This document shows positions 14,431 to 28,300 of a stretch of 64,000 nucleotides of DNA, one piece after another (position 1 is the first letter of the stretch; the number at the start of each line of letters is the position of its first letter). This DNA comes from Kryptolebias marmoratus (lineage: Eukaryota > Chordata > Actinopteri > Cyprinodontiformes > Rivulidae): positions 9,607,000 to 9,670,999 of the forward strand of contig NC_051445.1 in assembly GCF_001649575.2 (NCBI RefSeq). The letters are read 5' to 3'. A model generated the notes under the pieces. The model saw nothing but the letters and a program-made list of their open reading frames with translations. It made no database searches and had not been told where the DNA came from. The position numbers and the translations under genes were made by a program.

Positions 14431-14629
14431 TCAGGCCCCCACCAGCTCTGAGGCAGCAGACTGCTGCTCTGGCTGTTTTCTGACTCCAACACAGCAATTC
14501 ATCTCATCACGTTAGCTGTCAGCTCAGGGTCCGCTTATTGACTGGCACCCTCCTCCTTCCTTCTTATCCCCCCCTATTTAAATTAATTTCCACATATTTT
14601 CACACTGCTGCTCAGTCCTGTCTGCAAGA

Positions 14630-14637
14630 TGACGTCA
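14630..14637. promoter_or_regulatory. Perfect CRE palindrome TGACGTCA
   Basis: TGACGTCA is the full CREB/ATF palindrome. It lies about 200 bp from the CpG-rich block assigned to clstn3, on its upstream side for minus-strand transcription. Binding is inferred from the motif only. Confidence 0.4.
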
Positions 14638-14639
14638 TG

Positions 14640-15414
14640 CCCCCCCATTCTCATATGAAAACATTTTGGACACAAAAACACAACAAGATGCTTGTTTGAA
14701 ATCCAGCATTTTAATAAACATTACAAAACCGTATTTGAAAATCAGCCCACCTCCCACGTTTTCTTTTGTACATTTGCAAAGGGTTAGGAAAAAAAAAAGT
14801 CTTTTCTTGAAATAGCAGTTTATCAATTAATAATAATCATCATGTCATGTATAAATATGACTGAAATCTGGACCGCTGCTACAGTGAGGTTTGTCCTCTT
14901 CAAGGGTGTAAAGGAACGGCCAGGATGAGGTTTTCAAAAGGAAGAGGTCATAAATTTCAACCTTACCCCAAAAAATATATACATCATATAGGAGGTATTC
15001 ACATAATGGGATATGATGCTAACACCTCACTGTTTGTTTGTTGTTGTTTTTTTTACAACCTGCTGTTTAAAACAGAAGATCAAACCAGTTTTTGTTCCAA
15101 ATGAGATGATTTCTCAAGTCAAGGAATCAGGCTACGGCCTCCAAAAACAGAGATCCGAGAACAAATAAGTGTGGTTCACTTTCAGATTTGTGCATTTCGG
15201 AGTGAGAATCAGACTTGAATTGAGGCAGACGGACAGAGGAGTGGCACAGAGGGAGGAGGATGTGGCAAGAACGAACAAACAACAACAAAATAAAATACCA
15301 ACATTGATCAGGAAAGGCAGGAAAACAATGCAAAGTCGTTTCGTGAAATCTTATCCAAAAATTACAAAATGTTCTTATTCATAAAAACTGTTAAAACTTT
15401 ATAAAAAACAAGTC
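14640..15414. other. Spacer between clstn3 promoter and lpcat3 3' end
   Basis: AT-rich stretch with no supported gene. It holds short A/T runs and no recognisable mobile element. The right end may include distal lpcat3 3' UTR if a poly(A) site beyond 15415 is used. Confidence 0.4.
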
Positions 15415-15420
15415 TTTATT
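15415..15420 (-). terminator. Candidate lpcat3 poly(A) signal
   Basis: TTTATT on the plus strand reads AATAAA on the minus strand, about 0.9 kb beyond the lpcat3 stop codon (16323). This implies a 3' UTR of about 900 nt carrying (GGA)n at about 16238-16270 and (GAA)n near 15625. Transcript ends were not observed. Confidence 0.4.
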
Positions 15421-16322
15421 GGTTTGTTTTGCTTTTTTTAAAAATGACAAATCAAATTAAATCCAGAAGAAATGAACGGTAAAAACATTCATTAATTCAA
15501 GGCCATTTTGAGTTGGGTGTTAGTGTACAGTGTGTGATTTACAGTGCTTGTATAACCACTAGCAGCCATTCACAAAGAAAACAAGACCCTGACTGGAATC
15601 GTCTGAATTGTCCTGCACAAAAAAGAAGAAGAAGAAGAAGAAAGTGTGCATGTCGTATCATGACATCAGGAAGTGTCTTATATGCTGGCACTGTGCTGAA
15701 ACCTCTTGTTCGGGCTTAGTGTTGCTGCTAAATGTGGGTGTCAGACGTGGGACCAGAACAATGAAACAACAGAACGCGCCGGAGCCAAAAACAGACTCGG
15801 AACCTGTGACTCATGAGCGCAATCTCATATCGACGGCACGCAGGTCTCTCAAGTTCCGCGAGTCCCTCGTGTCCTCAAATTTAAAAATAAAAATTCAAAA
15901 AAATAAATGTGATAATGATCAACGAGAAGAAAATTGTCCCAAATTGGCTCGCAATTAACCCGTGTGGCACAATGGTAATCTCCTGTAAACATTTCTTCAA
16001 AATGTTTATAAAACCACCTCTTTCACTTAAAAACACAAAAATATATAGATTTGTTTTTACATGAACATATATTCATATATTTATATATTACTAAAGGCCT
16101 TAAAACAGTTTGTGCTCTGTTCCTTGAACATCACAGTTCCCTTCAGAGGATATTCAGCCTCAGATGGACCTGAAAGAAAACAGACTTCTGAAGCTGTCGT
16201 GCGTCTCTGGATTTGACATCAGCAGCACGGAGAAGCAGGAGGAGGAGGAGGAGGAGGAGGAGGAGGAGGAGAGTGAAATGTGCCTACATACCATGCCAGG
16301 TTTCAGAACCGGAGGGGGGGGG

Positions 16323-19300
16323 TTAGTCCTGCTTTTGCTCGCTCCGGTCTTTCTTAGGCACCAGAGCCTTACGGAGGAATGGCAGAATTAAATATGCCAC
16401 GAGGAAGAACACATGACCACAGAAATAGACGGAAGAATACACCTGAAAGAACAAAAGTGACAAACGTTCATCCCTTTTTGCATGTTCAGTCATTTGTCCG
16501 TCTACAAGTGTATGAACACCAAAAACTTCCCTTCACTTTCCTATACGCCTCCCAATAAAACCTACTTTTAGTATTTACGTGCTCATTTGCTTTTCTGCTG
16601 CATTTAAAGCTTTCCAGAAGAAATCCCACGTAGAGCTCCGTGGAGTAGCTGCATCATTCTTTCCAGTACATGACTTTCTTGGCACAGCAGGGGCTCAGAC
16701 ATAAAAAAAATAATGCAGGATCCTCTGGCAAATACAGTTTAGCATAGCTTAATTGTTGCTGCAAAACATTGTGACACCACAGAGGAGAGCTAAGCGTGGT
16801 CTAATCTAATTGTTGTAAGCAGATTACTTACAATACTTTAATGTAAAAGCCTCTGACAGCATAGAAAACCCAAGGGCTGTGTTCTGGCAACACTGTAACC
16901 TTTAAAAAAAATTACCTGGAGCCTCAGAACTTTGCTTTTAGTGGTTGCACGAGCGAATTAAATATATTGGAAGTAAAAAGAGCAGCAGCAAATAAAGGAT
17001 TAGGAACGTGTGGGCATTGCTTCATCTTTTGTTTAGGAGAAAAATCACGCTGCAGCATGCACACAATAAATTCAGGAAAATGAGCTCCTGGGTCATAATT
17101 CAGGAACACCATACTCCTCTTTCGCCAACACGCTCTATCCAAGCTGAGCCCTTTGTGTTCCTTTTTACAGAGCACTTCTGAATTTGAATTAACGTTTTGC
17201 ATTTGATACCCTAACAGCTCCCAAAGCTGGCTGAATAATACAAGTGAAAAGGAAAAAGAAAACAAGAAAAGATCTTTTGACTGGTGTGGTTCCAGGAGAT
17301 CTGAGTTTACCTTAAGCCATTTGTCGTAGGTGAAGAGGCAGAATGGCAGGAGAGGATAGCCCATGAAGAGCCAGTGGATAAACTGCTGAACTACATAGAT
17401 GAGGGGGTAGAGGTGGCTGTGGGCCAGTTTTGTCAGCAAAGGACTGTCCCGCACCAGAGCCTGGGCCTGTCACAAAGACACGCGCAGAATGCATAAATGG
17501 CAGTAAAAATACAGCAGAACCAACACATATTCTGAGCTCTAACAGACTGTGTAAAAGCTTTGTTTAAAGTTTTGCCATTAACTATTTGGAGTCACGTCTG
17601 TCTGTCTGCTAGGAAAACATCTTGAGTTCCGGTTTATGTATTTTAATGAAACTCCTAGAAGGTGTGGCTCAGAAGACGACTATCATTACCATATGTTCTA
17701 GTTTCTAAATTAAGTACTTACTGGAGAGACAATCATAAAAACCTTAAACTTGTTTTTTGGAATTGAAATATCGTTCCATTTTGCGACTCTTTTACTTTGC
17801 TGATGTTGCCATCTTGGAACAGAAAACTAACAGGAAACACTGTCAGGTCCTCTTAGTGGCGAGCAAGAAAAATATTACTAGAAAATGGCTCAACCCAACC
17901 CCTCCTACAGTGCTTGGATATTACCTTACTAATATTCAAAATGGAAAAGTTAACCTATGCCCTATACCTTTCTATAACTTCTCATGGCTTCTCCTCCCAA
18001 ATGGTGAATGTTGTAACACTGTTTTTCTTTTTTTCCTCTCTCCCTCTCTTTCTTATTACTGTTTACTTTTTTCTCCTTGTAAGCTCCCCTGGTTATGATA
18101 TATATAGTTCTTATCTTTACTATTTTGAGTTATTGAGTTGCTTTGATACATCTTAGGACTATTTGTAAGCTAAGTGAAAACTAAGAAGAATGTTCTATCA
18201 GTTTGTGAAGGGGGTTCTACAGTAAATAAATGTATTTGTAAAGTTTGAAAATGACCGAAATTGATAAAGATTGGAAAGTGGGAAGATGCTTGTAATATGG
18301 TATATCTAATTTCATGTCAATCTGAAACCTTCCAAATAAAACAGTCATCAGTGCCTGTGTTTAAATTTTTTATTGTCATTGATTTTTAATTTAAATTGTT
18401 ATTGTCATAACTATTGCATTTCATTGTCAAACAACTTGCATTTTTTTTAATTATTTTGTTTATTCTTGTTTATTTTTGTCTTGTCCAGTAAGATGTGAGC
18501 TGCTGCCTTTCTTGGCCAGGTCAGCCTTGGTTTTTATCTGGTTAAATAAAAGGTTTAATAAAAGGTAATCACTGGATCTGTATCTACACCAGAATAATTT
18601 AAAATGGCCACAGCTAATTGAGATTTGCAAACACAAAAATGGCTGTAACTCAGTCCGTTTTACAGATATTGAGCTAAAATTTGATGTGGCAGTAGTTGAG
18701 AGTCATTAATGGCACATGCTCTAGTGTGACACCTGAAGTTATTTTAAATGTTTGACCAAAACATTTATAACTCTGTCCCCTGTCACCATAGGACAGTCTT
18801 AGTCCAAAACTCTGGCATGAAAAGAGACAGGCGATGTGCTTTCCTTCAGGAAGTTCTAGGCCATTGATTTACTATAAGTAACCATTATTAAAAGTATAAT
18901 ATCAGCAATGAGGTGCATTTATTCAAAAGCTACCCTGTTTAATTAACGTTAATAAGCTGTTTGTATGATGCCAACAAGTCAAGCTACAGATAAAAAACAA
19001 GCAGACTGAAGGTTTCAGCTTCCTGTGTTTAATTATGTTATCAACCTTGACATTTTGTTTTGCACCTAAAGCATACCTGTCTCTCCACAGTGATGATGAA
19101 GAACTCCATAGAGAAGCACAGGATGTAGCCGGAGTGAAGGCCGTGCCAAATGGTCAGAAAGAACAGCGTTGTCACATGAGACAAGGTCTTATTGCCCAGA
19201 AACTTCAGCCGCTTGAACACATGTCTTTAAGTGAAAGGAAAAGTCAAAGTCAGAAATCGCTTTATGGCCGTAAATCTGGATAAAGCAGTCAAAAACGCTT

Positions 19301-22300
19301 AATGGATCGGCTCTCGCAGTGGCGTGCACTAATGTACCTGCAAGTTGTTGTTGCATAGCAACTGAGTTACACTGGAACATTTCAACAACTTTATATTTCT
19401 ATGGAAGTAGTCAGATTTAGTGCTGAAATGTCTAATAATTCAAACGCAAACACTGCATTTTCAATCTGCAAATCAGAGCTCGGCCTCTCCTTGAAATCTC
19501 ATATTAGCTGCAGATCTGAGGGCCAGACAAATAAGAACATGAAGCAGTTCTGTTTGGTCGAGGCTGAAGGCACTTCGCAATCTAAACTTGCCCAGACAAA
19601 AAGAAATACAAAAAATCTTATCTGACAACAGATCTTGGGAGACTGGTTTTTAAAGCTGCAAAAATAATTTGAAACAAACACAATGAAGAAGATGTTGTTT
19701 TTAAATGTATGCAGATGGAAAAGAACCTGTTAACTAAACTTGTATCATCCTAAAAAGGTAGAAAAAGTATTGCAAAAAGCAAATATGGATATCCAACTCA
19801 CTGCACTGCCTCCCAGGGGACTAAGAAAGAAAAAACAGGTAAAAAAAATTAAGAGGAACTTATTGTTCCATCTCCGCAGAGATTTAGTGACCCATAAACA
19901 CTTCCACATCCGCGTCAGAAACATTTATTTTCTGTCTCTATCCTAATTGTTGCCATGATTTACAGTAAAGACCCACTCAGCAGGCTCTTTTCAGCTCGTT
20001 GACAATCCCATGAGCTGCTTTGCTTTCACCATTTGCACTTAAATCTGTGCATTTAGAAGGCCAAATTATAGGAGGTGGTCCCCATGAGCACATTTCCAGG
20101 CAGACTTTGATTTATAGAAAGAACTGATGGTGAGCATGTGCAATATTTTATAAATACAATATTGATTTTTTTTACTAATAATCAGTAAACCCCAGGTCTC
20201 TGACAACGGAAATGATAACCCTCCTCAAATGCATAAAAAAGTAGAAGTTCAAAGTTATACTGACTTTTATCTTCTGCTTTATCTAATGCATTTAATCTTT
20301 TTTCAGCTTTTAAAACACTAAAGAATTTACCCATTTATGCTGCAGACCTTCAGTTTCATGTTTCAGTAATTATTAATCAAACTAAGAAATGATTAGCATT
20401 TTACTATACAGATTGTCTTAGAAATCAGGTAAAGGTTTAGTTAAATTCTGATGCAACTTTTATTTTTCTTCTTTTTGCTTGTGCGTGTGGCAGCTTTGGA
20501 CACTTTTACCACGTGCTTGTACAATACTTTGTACGTACACACAATGGTACATTTGTTGTTGCCCGTACAGCTCACTGAAACAATGCTTTATTTATTTATT
20601 TAAAAGCAACTCCCTCATGCGTATCTGCATGCCTTTGTATGCGAACAAAAAAATAATTGTTCGAACCTGTTCATTTTGCAAAGATATGCTAAAATAGCAC
20701 AGACAGATTTGTTTGTACCCCTAAAGAGATGATTAATATTAGCATTATTGTCATGTTTCAAACTTAGTATCTGACCTTAATTAGTATCACAGGCGCCTTC
20801 AAGCATTTCATCAGACACTCAGCCTATTTAAAAGGGAACAAACACGGCATGGGGACGTTTGGTGTCATGGTGTTCACCACGGTGAATATGTACCAGAAAA
20901 AACAAAGGCAGGAGCTGTCTGAGGAGCTCAGAATGAAGATTATAATATCCATGTTTATAGGTAAAGGCTACAAGATCCTCTCCAAACAGCAACGATGATC
21001 CTGTCAACATAGTTGCTGATATTATTAAAGAGCGTAAAAGGTTTAAAGGACTGTAGCCAACCTCCCAGGAAGTGGACATAAGAGGAAATGCAACCTCAGG
21101 TTGATCAGACAGATAGTGAGGATGGTAGGAAAAGAGCCAAGGAAAGCATCCAAAACCACTGAAGCTGAACTCCAAGGTCAAGGTATGTCACTGTCTGATT
21201 GCACCATTTGTCACATTTTGAGTCATAATGGGCTTCATGGAAGAAGACCCAGGAGGGCTCCACTATTGGCAGAAAAAAAACAAAAATTCGAGCAGGAATT
21301 GATCAAAAGTCATGTAGATGAGCCCCAAAGTTTCTGGGACTGATGAGACAAAACTTATAGCTTTCTGGTTGGTCACATCAGTTGTGTTTTTTAGATTATT
21401 GTGCAAGGGTACTAACAAATTTATCCATGACTGTATGTGTTACTTTGCCATCCAACAAACTCTTTACTTTTGAGGAGCAACAATAAAAATCAACAATCTA
21501 ACGCATCATTTCCCGATCCAGTTAAATTAAAACCACTTCTTAGTGATCAGCCTGAACGTGAGTTGTGACCTCGAAAAGTGGTGTGACTATTATTAGGCAG
21601 TCCTTTGTAGGTTAAATAATTAGATCATTCATGTGTCGAATCTGTATTGCATTTACTAAAGGCCTGAAAGTTGAACAGTAAAATCTCAGCCATCAGTTCA
21701 GAGTTTAATGACTATATCAATTACATTTAAACAGCCAATTTTCATTTCTGTTTCTGAGCCAACCTCCTCCTCTGCTTTCTGCATCTGAAGCAGTTTGAAG
21801 AGTGGAAAGTGAAAGAGTAAGCACAAATCGTTAATGCATTCAACGGAAATGGAGCATGTAATAAACTGTGTGCTCGATAAATAAATTGCTTTGTTCACTG
21901 TGATCTTCATCAAACTGAGTCAAGTTCTAAAAGGATTTCATGTGTGAAGACTCGGCCAGAAACCCGTCACTGATTACTTTCAAATATTCCTAGTATGTCC
22001 ACTTCCCCTTTGACATTGATTTCCTAGCGGTAAAGCCAAGTGTAGATCAAGGTCTCTGATGTTACTCCTCTGTTGTGAAGGATTGGAGTTTATGGATAAC
22101 TGAATCAAGTCTTTCCCTTCTGCTAATCTGTTATCGCAGTAAATTTTTAACTTTTACAACGCTGCTTTGAATACAAGCTGAGGAACACCACAGATCTGAG
22201 TCGCCACTGACCGAGCAGCCCAGGCATTCGTGTTGATGTTGAAAGACGCTATCGTTCCTCCGAAAAGTGGCGTCGTCTCAAAGAGCCACACCTTCATGTT

Positions 22301-25300
22301 GGCGCAGGCGTCCCATTGGTGCTTACCATCCACCACTCCATTGTATCCTAAGCCAGTCAATATGCATACGCCCTCCTAAAAGAGGAAAAAACAAACAAAC
22401 AAAAACAGGATTTTTGTTAACTTGAGAGGAAAAAAACCCACAAAAAGCATGTCTAAAAGACATAAAATTATGCATTTATTTAGATGTAAAGTGAAGCGTT
22501 TTAGTGACCCCACAACAAACATCAAACTATGATTCAAATGTGCTTCATGTTGAATGCAAAGTTTTATAAAACAAACACTGACATTCTTTCTGTCTTTTAA
22601 AAAAAAACACAAGAATAAAGATTAGATCAGAAATATATACTTAGATATACAGATTAAAGGCCTAACATTCAAAAGTTAATCAGTCGTAGATGCACCTCCA
22701 GGGATTACTTTCTGCAAGTTTCATTAAAATTCATTCAATATTAGAGATGTTTTTGGTAACAGTTGTGGTCGAAGACACTATCACCTGCGTTTCGCCTTCA
22801 GACAGTGGCTGATTTTGACTCATATTCAAACATAAACAATGTGTACAACTAGTTCTTTGTTTTCGAGCGTATCATATGAATGAAGCTGAAGTGTGGCTCA
22901 GTGTTATTTTGTGCAGATCTGCAGAATAGTGTCAAACTGCACCCTGTCAGGTCAACCTGCCCTTTCCTCTGATACGCCTCTCAGCCTCTGACAAAGGTTG
23001 GCGCCCTTCTGCGACAAACGTTCAGATGAACAAAAGCGTCAATTTATTTTCTCAAGGCTGACATATTCTGGTGGATTTTTTTCCTCACAGCAAATTCCAG
23101 AGAATTAAATTTATAAAAATCACCATGCTGGGAGTTTCCCATCTCACTGCTTTTGACAATTTAATCTTCAAAGATTCGACACTTTTGTATGATCACAATA
23201 TTTTAAGGTTGTCAAAACTAAAAATTAATATAAAATCTTTTAAAATGAATAATAAGAACGATTTTGCACGGTAAAATATAAGGTTTGAGCACTTTTCTGC
23301 CTGTATTTTCTATTAATATTCCACTGTTATGTGTTCAAGGATTTGAGGCTTTCAAATCAAACAAAACTGTGTAAAACATTTCACTCAAAACAAATCTTAG
23401 TAGCAAAGCTTCCACACAGTATGATAGTTCCTCCGCCATGTTTTCTTTTACCTTTTCAGCATAAAAACTGCTGCACTGCATTCTCAAAGAGCTTACCTTT
23501 AGTGTCTTCTGTCCAAAGGATAAAGTATTTTTTAGATAATCTATAAGAAGTTTCTAAAAACTTTACTTTTGCTTTGTGTCTTTTTTTCAGAAGCGGTGTC
23601 CTCTTTGACCTATGACCCTTTGGTTTTGTCTGAAGTTTATTATTTGAGTTGGAGCCAGCTCTAATATTTACTTCAGGTCAGCCTGAAGCTCTCTGGTCTG
23701 TTTATTTTTATTTTTTTTTCTGTTTTACTTTCTGCACCAGTTTCCACAGATATCTCTGACTGAGTTTCTCCTCAGTTGCCTCCTCAGACCATCTTCAGCC
23801 TTACGAGAGAAAAACTTTATTCTCATAAAACCAACTCCTAAAACTAATTCAAAGTTGCCCTGTAGCCTTTCGTAGAGTCAATCTTTTTGACCAATATTGA
23901 CCAAACACTGTAGTTTTTGAGCCTTTTTCTTTTTCCTGAAAGCTGGTAAAAGATTTTGTAGTTATTCTGTTAACGCAGAACTACTTCATTAGCGTTCGTT
24001 ATCACCCACCGCTGAAAGGCGAAGGTGGATGATAATGTTTTTGTGTGTGGAGGTCTGCAACCCAAACATCTCATGAACCACCGGACAAATTTAATGTACG
24101 TCTACAACTGATTAACTTCTGGAGTCGATCCAATTCAAGATGGCCACCACAGCTATTCAACATTAGCAAAAACAAAGTAAATTCTGGCACAGATGGTGTC
24201 GGACGATATGCATTCCTTCAAGAATCGCCTCGTCTTTAATTTTTAAATATATTCACAAATACAGTGCTTACAGGTCATGAGTGGCAGCAGTTTCTGTTGC
24301 TGTTTATGATCATTCAAATAAAAACAGGGCTACTTACCGCTATAACCCAACAGCTGACGTACTTATACAACATAACTTTTCCCCAAAGGAGAATAAACAC
24401 ACAGCGATACCAGAACGGTTGAGCCTATGGAGAGGAAACAGGATTTTTTTTTTTTAATAAATAAATAAAATAATCTCCTCAGTCTTGTCGACAGACTGGT
24501 AGAGATTATTTCCACATCATGTTCTTTTTCGCACCTCATACTCATCTGTTAAAAAGTAGCTTTCTGGGTAAGAAGGACTAAACGTTGCATATATCGCCAG
24601 GCAGAGAAAACCCAGAGCAAACCTCTTCAGGGCTGGAATAAGACTGAAATGATAAAATGAAGAGATAAAAATGAAAGAAGAGAAGTGTTAACTGGAAGGG
24701 CTGAGACACCGGAAGGTCACTTTGTCTTTTTAAACACAGATCTAATTAAGATTGTGTCTGAGCTCATTTCTCTCTGTATCACTCATGATTTTTTTCCTCC
24801 TCTCTCACCTGTTGGGAGGCTTTCCAGGGCAGTCGGTGAGCTCCCGCCCCACCAGCCTCTGGTAGCTGCGCAGCGTGAACTGGGGACCCACCAGGAAGCC
24901 CCCGTAAAAGTAGGAGAAGCCGAAAATCTCCAGGAGCGAAGGCACCGAAGGCAGGGCGCTCTTTTTCTGATCGGCGCTCAGCTGAGACTGGATTTTAACA
25001 GATATGAGGAGAAAGGAAATAAGAGAATGAAACAAAAGACACACAGATGAAGTCTAGGAGAGTCGAAAGTACTTGTAGCTTATTTAGCATAAAAAATGAC
25101 TGCAAACTAAACATGACTGCTTCCCTGTACTACGCTGTGACTCTTGACATTCATTTCAGAGATGGTAATAATCAACTGAAAAGGTATTTACACGGGATGA
25201 AAAAAAGATGAAAACAAGCTCAACAGGCCGCTGTTGCTAAGCTAAAACAAAAAAGCTGCTCAAAAGATAAGCGCCAGAAAAGGGAGTCAAAGTCAGGGAC

Positions 25301-28300
25301 ACGGATAATAACTGCACGAAGAAAACAGTTTGCTGTTTACATAGACGCGTGTAGCTAAAAGAGAGAACCAGAACTGATTGGATCTGAATTTATATGAAGA
25401 AAAACAAAAAAACAGGGTAAATCGGGGCTTTTCAACTGGAGGCTCGAGGGTCACATCCGACCCGTGTGAGAGTTCGGTCCGGCCCATCGATGAGTTTATT
25501 TAAAATAAAACTAGATTTCAAAATCAGAAAATAAAAATTCAGGAGAAACATTTAAAAATCTGTAGTTACTAATCTTTCTGTTATCCAGATGATTCATGAC
25601 AGGGCTGTACAACTCCAACTGCAATGAGTTCATTTCAAATAAAACTAGATTTTAAATCCTAAATTAAATTCACATAATGACAATAATTGCTGGATGTCCG
25701 GCCCCTGAGCCGCGGCTCTCTGAGTAATTTAGTTGAACATCCCTGGAGTAAACAGTCAGACCAGCTCCTCTGAAGGCTTTTATAATGATTTGGATCGCAG
25801 GCTGTTGTGTTTTTAGTTGGTCCAGCAATAAAATGTTTTAGAAACTTAATAAATAAAAATGATCTTTCACCAAATATTCAGCTCCTGCTTGATCTTTTGA
25901 TAAACTTATTGGAGGCTCGACTTCAGGTCTACATGTGATTGTATATTATGTCTGTTGAGCAAAATGTATATTTTATTATTTTATTACCCAGAAATAATCC
26001 TTTATAGCTTCTTATAGCAGCTTCTAGATAGTTTTCTACAATAGTGTGTAAGTTTAAGCTCCAAACGAACTGGTTTTTGTTGTTGTTGTCGCTGTAATAA
26101 ATAAACACGATCACCACATTAACGCATGGGTCCTGTTGAGCAATTATCACTTTTCGTCCTCTGCATTTTTAGTTTGTCCTATAGTTGCATCAAAGCCCAA
26201 GTTCCTTCCTCATGTTCAAAAACAGAAGCAAAGAAAAAAAACAAGAACTGGGCAAAAGGGCTGACGAAGACAAACAACGAGCACCAAGGACAGGGCGACA
26301 TCATAAGCAGCGACCATCAGGCACGTGAAAGCAAAAATAAAATCAGCCAACTCACTGGTTCCTTCCCGCCGTCATAGTAATCAAATGCCAAACCTGTAAA
26401 TGAGAAAATGCAGCCAGGGTGAGCAACTGCTGAGGTTTTTGTGATGCAGGGAAAAGTAAATCGTGTGGAAAGCAGAAGGTTTGCATCAGTGGCACACATC
26501 AAATCGGACGATAAGAAAAGAGACGCGTTTCATAAAAAAAACAAAAAAACAGGATTTTATGGAGCAGAGGAGGTCAAAGAGGAGAGGAGATCAACTCACC
26601 AACAAGTTTAAGTGTGAGGACACAATGAGGCATCGTCCACTTGATGTCATACTCCTCTGTTGCTGTATAGTAATACCCTAACAGCAGGTAAACCTACAGA
26701 AAAATACAAACTCATGAAGCAAATTAAAGCAACTTTTAATCAGAAATCAGCGTAGCAAAGGATTTAACAAGAGAAGATACTCAAGAGAACCCATTTATTA
26801 TCATCATAAACATTATTTCCCTTATCATTCTTACGGAGCAGGGTTAAAATGATAAAAAATGAAGCGTTTTCCTAGGATAAGAAGCGCACAGATTAATACA
26901 ACCCTTAGACTGAAAATTATGGAAAAAACAAAACAAAACAAAACAAAACAGATAAAGGTTTTACTTATTGGAACCAAATAAACAAAACGAAAATAAAACA
27001 TCAATCCCTTATCAGTGCCTAAAAATTAATGATAAGGAAAGAGTGTTTATAATCTTTTCCACCGTGTCCTTCTTAAATAAAAACTAAGCATTGTGGAAAA
27101 ACGCCTACCTAGTGATTCAGTAACTTGTAGAACAGCCTGCCTCTAGCAGCAATAAGTTGAAGTAACCTTTTCATTCGACCTTATCAGTCTCTCACGTCGC
27201 TGTGGAGGAACTCTATCACACTTTTTCACTCTTTTTTTTTTTTTTTTTTTTTTTTTACATCGCTTCAGGTTTATGCACAGTTTTTCTTAAGGCTCAGCCA
27301 CAGTATTTCAAATCAGTTTAAGGTTCCCAGTTTGGCTGAAAAAGAAAAGAATTGTTGCTCTGCGTCGGCCCAGCTTTTCTGCTGCAGATTTACGTCTGCG
27401 CTACGGATCGCTGACCTGGTGCACGGCTCAAATTTGATTTAATAATTTGCTACACAGAGAAGACTACCCAGCTGCAAAACAAGCCCAGATCATCAGCCCT
27501 CCACCTCCGTGCGCAGCAGCTGATATGAAGAGTTTTTGTGCATTACGGCTAACCATTTTTACACTGATGAGGCCTAATTATATCAGAGTTATGTGGTTTG
27601 TTCAGACGCAGCTTTGAAAAACTAGGCTGTGGTGAGATGCATGCTGGCATAATGAGGACATTTTTAATATTGAGTTGTTTTCATTTTCAAATTCTCCATC
27701 TGAAAAGCTTTAATATGATATGCAGTTTGTTGAAATTTGGCAATTTATCACCTGACAACAAGCTAGTTTTGTTTACAGGCGTGCCGCTTTGAAAACTCCA
27801 AGAAATTCAGTCTGATATTTAAAAAGATGGAATCCCCGAGCTTCACCACGATGCCAAACATTATACAAAAGGATTTCCTGCCGCTACAGCAGCCGGCAGA
27901 GAAAAAGGGTCAATTTCAAAGGAAATTGTAAAACGAAGGATTTATACCTGTTAGAAAACTTCCTTTTAAAGGTAAATTAGGAAGTTTAAATCATATTTTA
28001 GTTATCAGGATCACTAGATGGTGTCTTTATGGACTCAGTTATAACAAAAATCAATATTCTGACTCGTTTTGCCAGCGCGGGTCACAAATAAGCTTTCTCT
28101 TTGCAACCCTTTCTCAAACAAGCCATCTTTGTTTAGTCTGCTGCTAAAAATATCTTCATAAAATTTTATAAAGCGAACATTCAGTGAACCAGCCGAGGCC
28201 TGCAGCGTCTAAAGCGCAGCTCTACGGTTTGCTGTCAACTTCCAGAGGATTAAAATCTGACCTCAGACCCCTGTTGGCTCATCCTCTCCTGAAAAACAGA

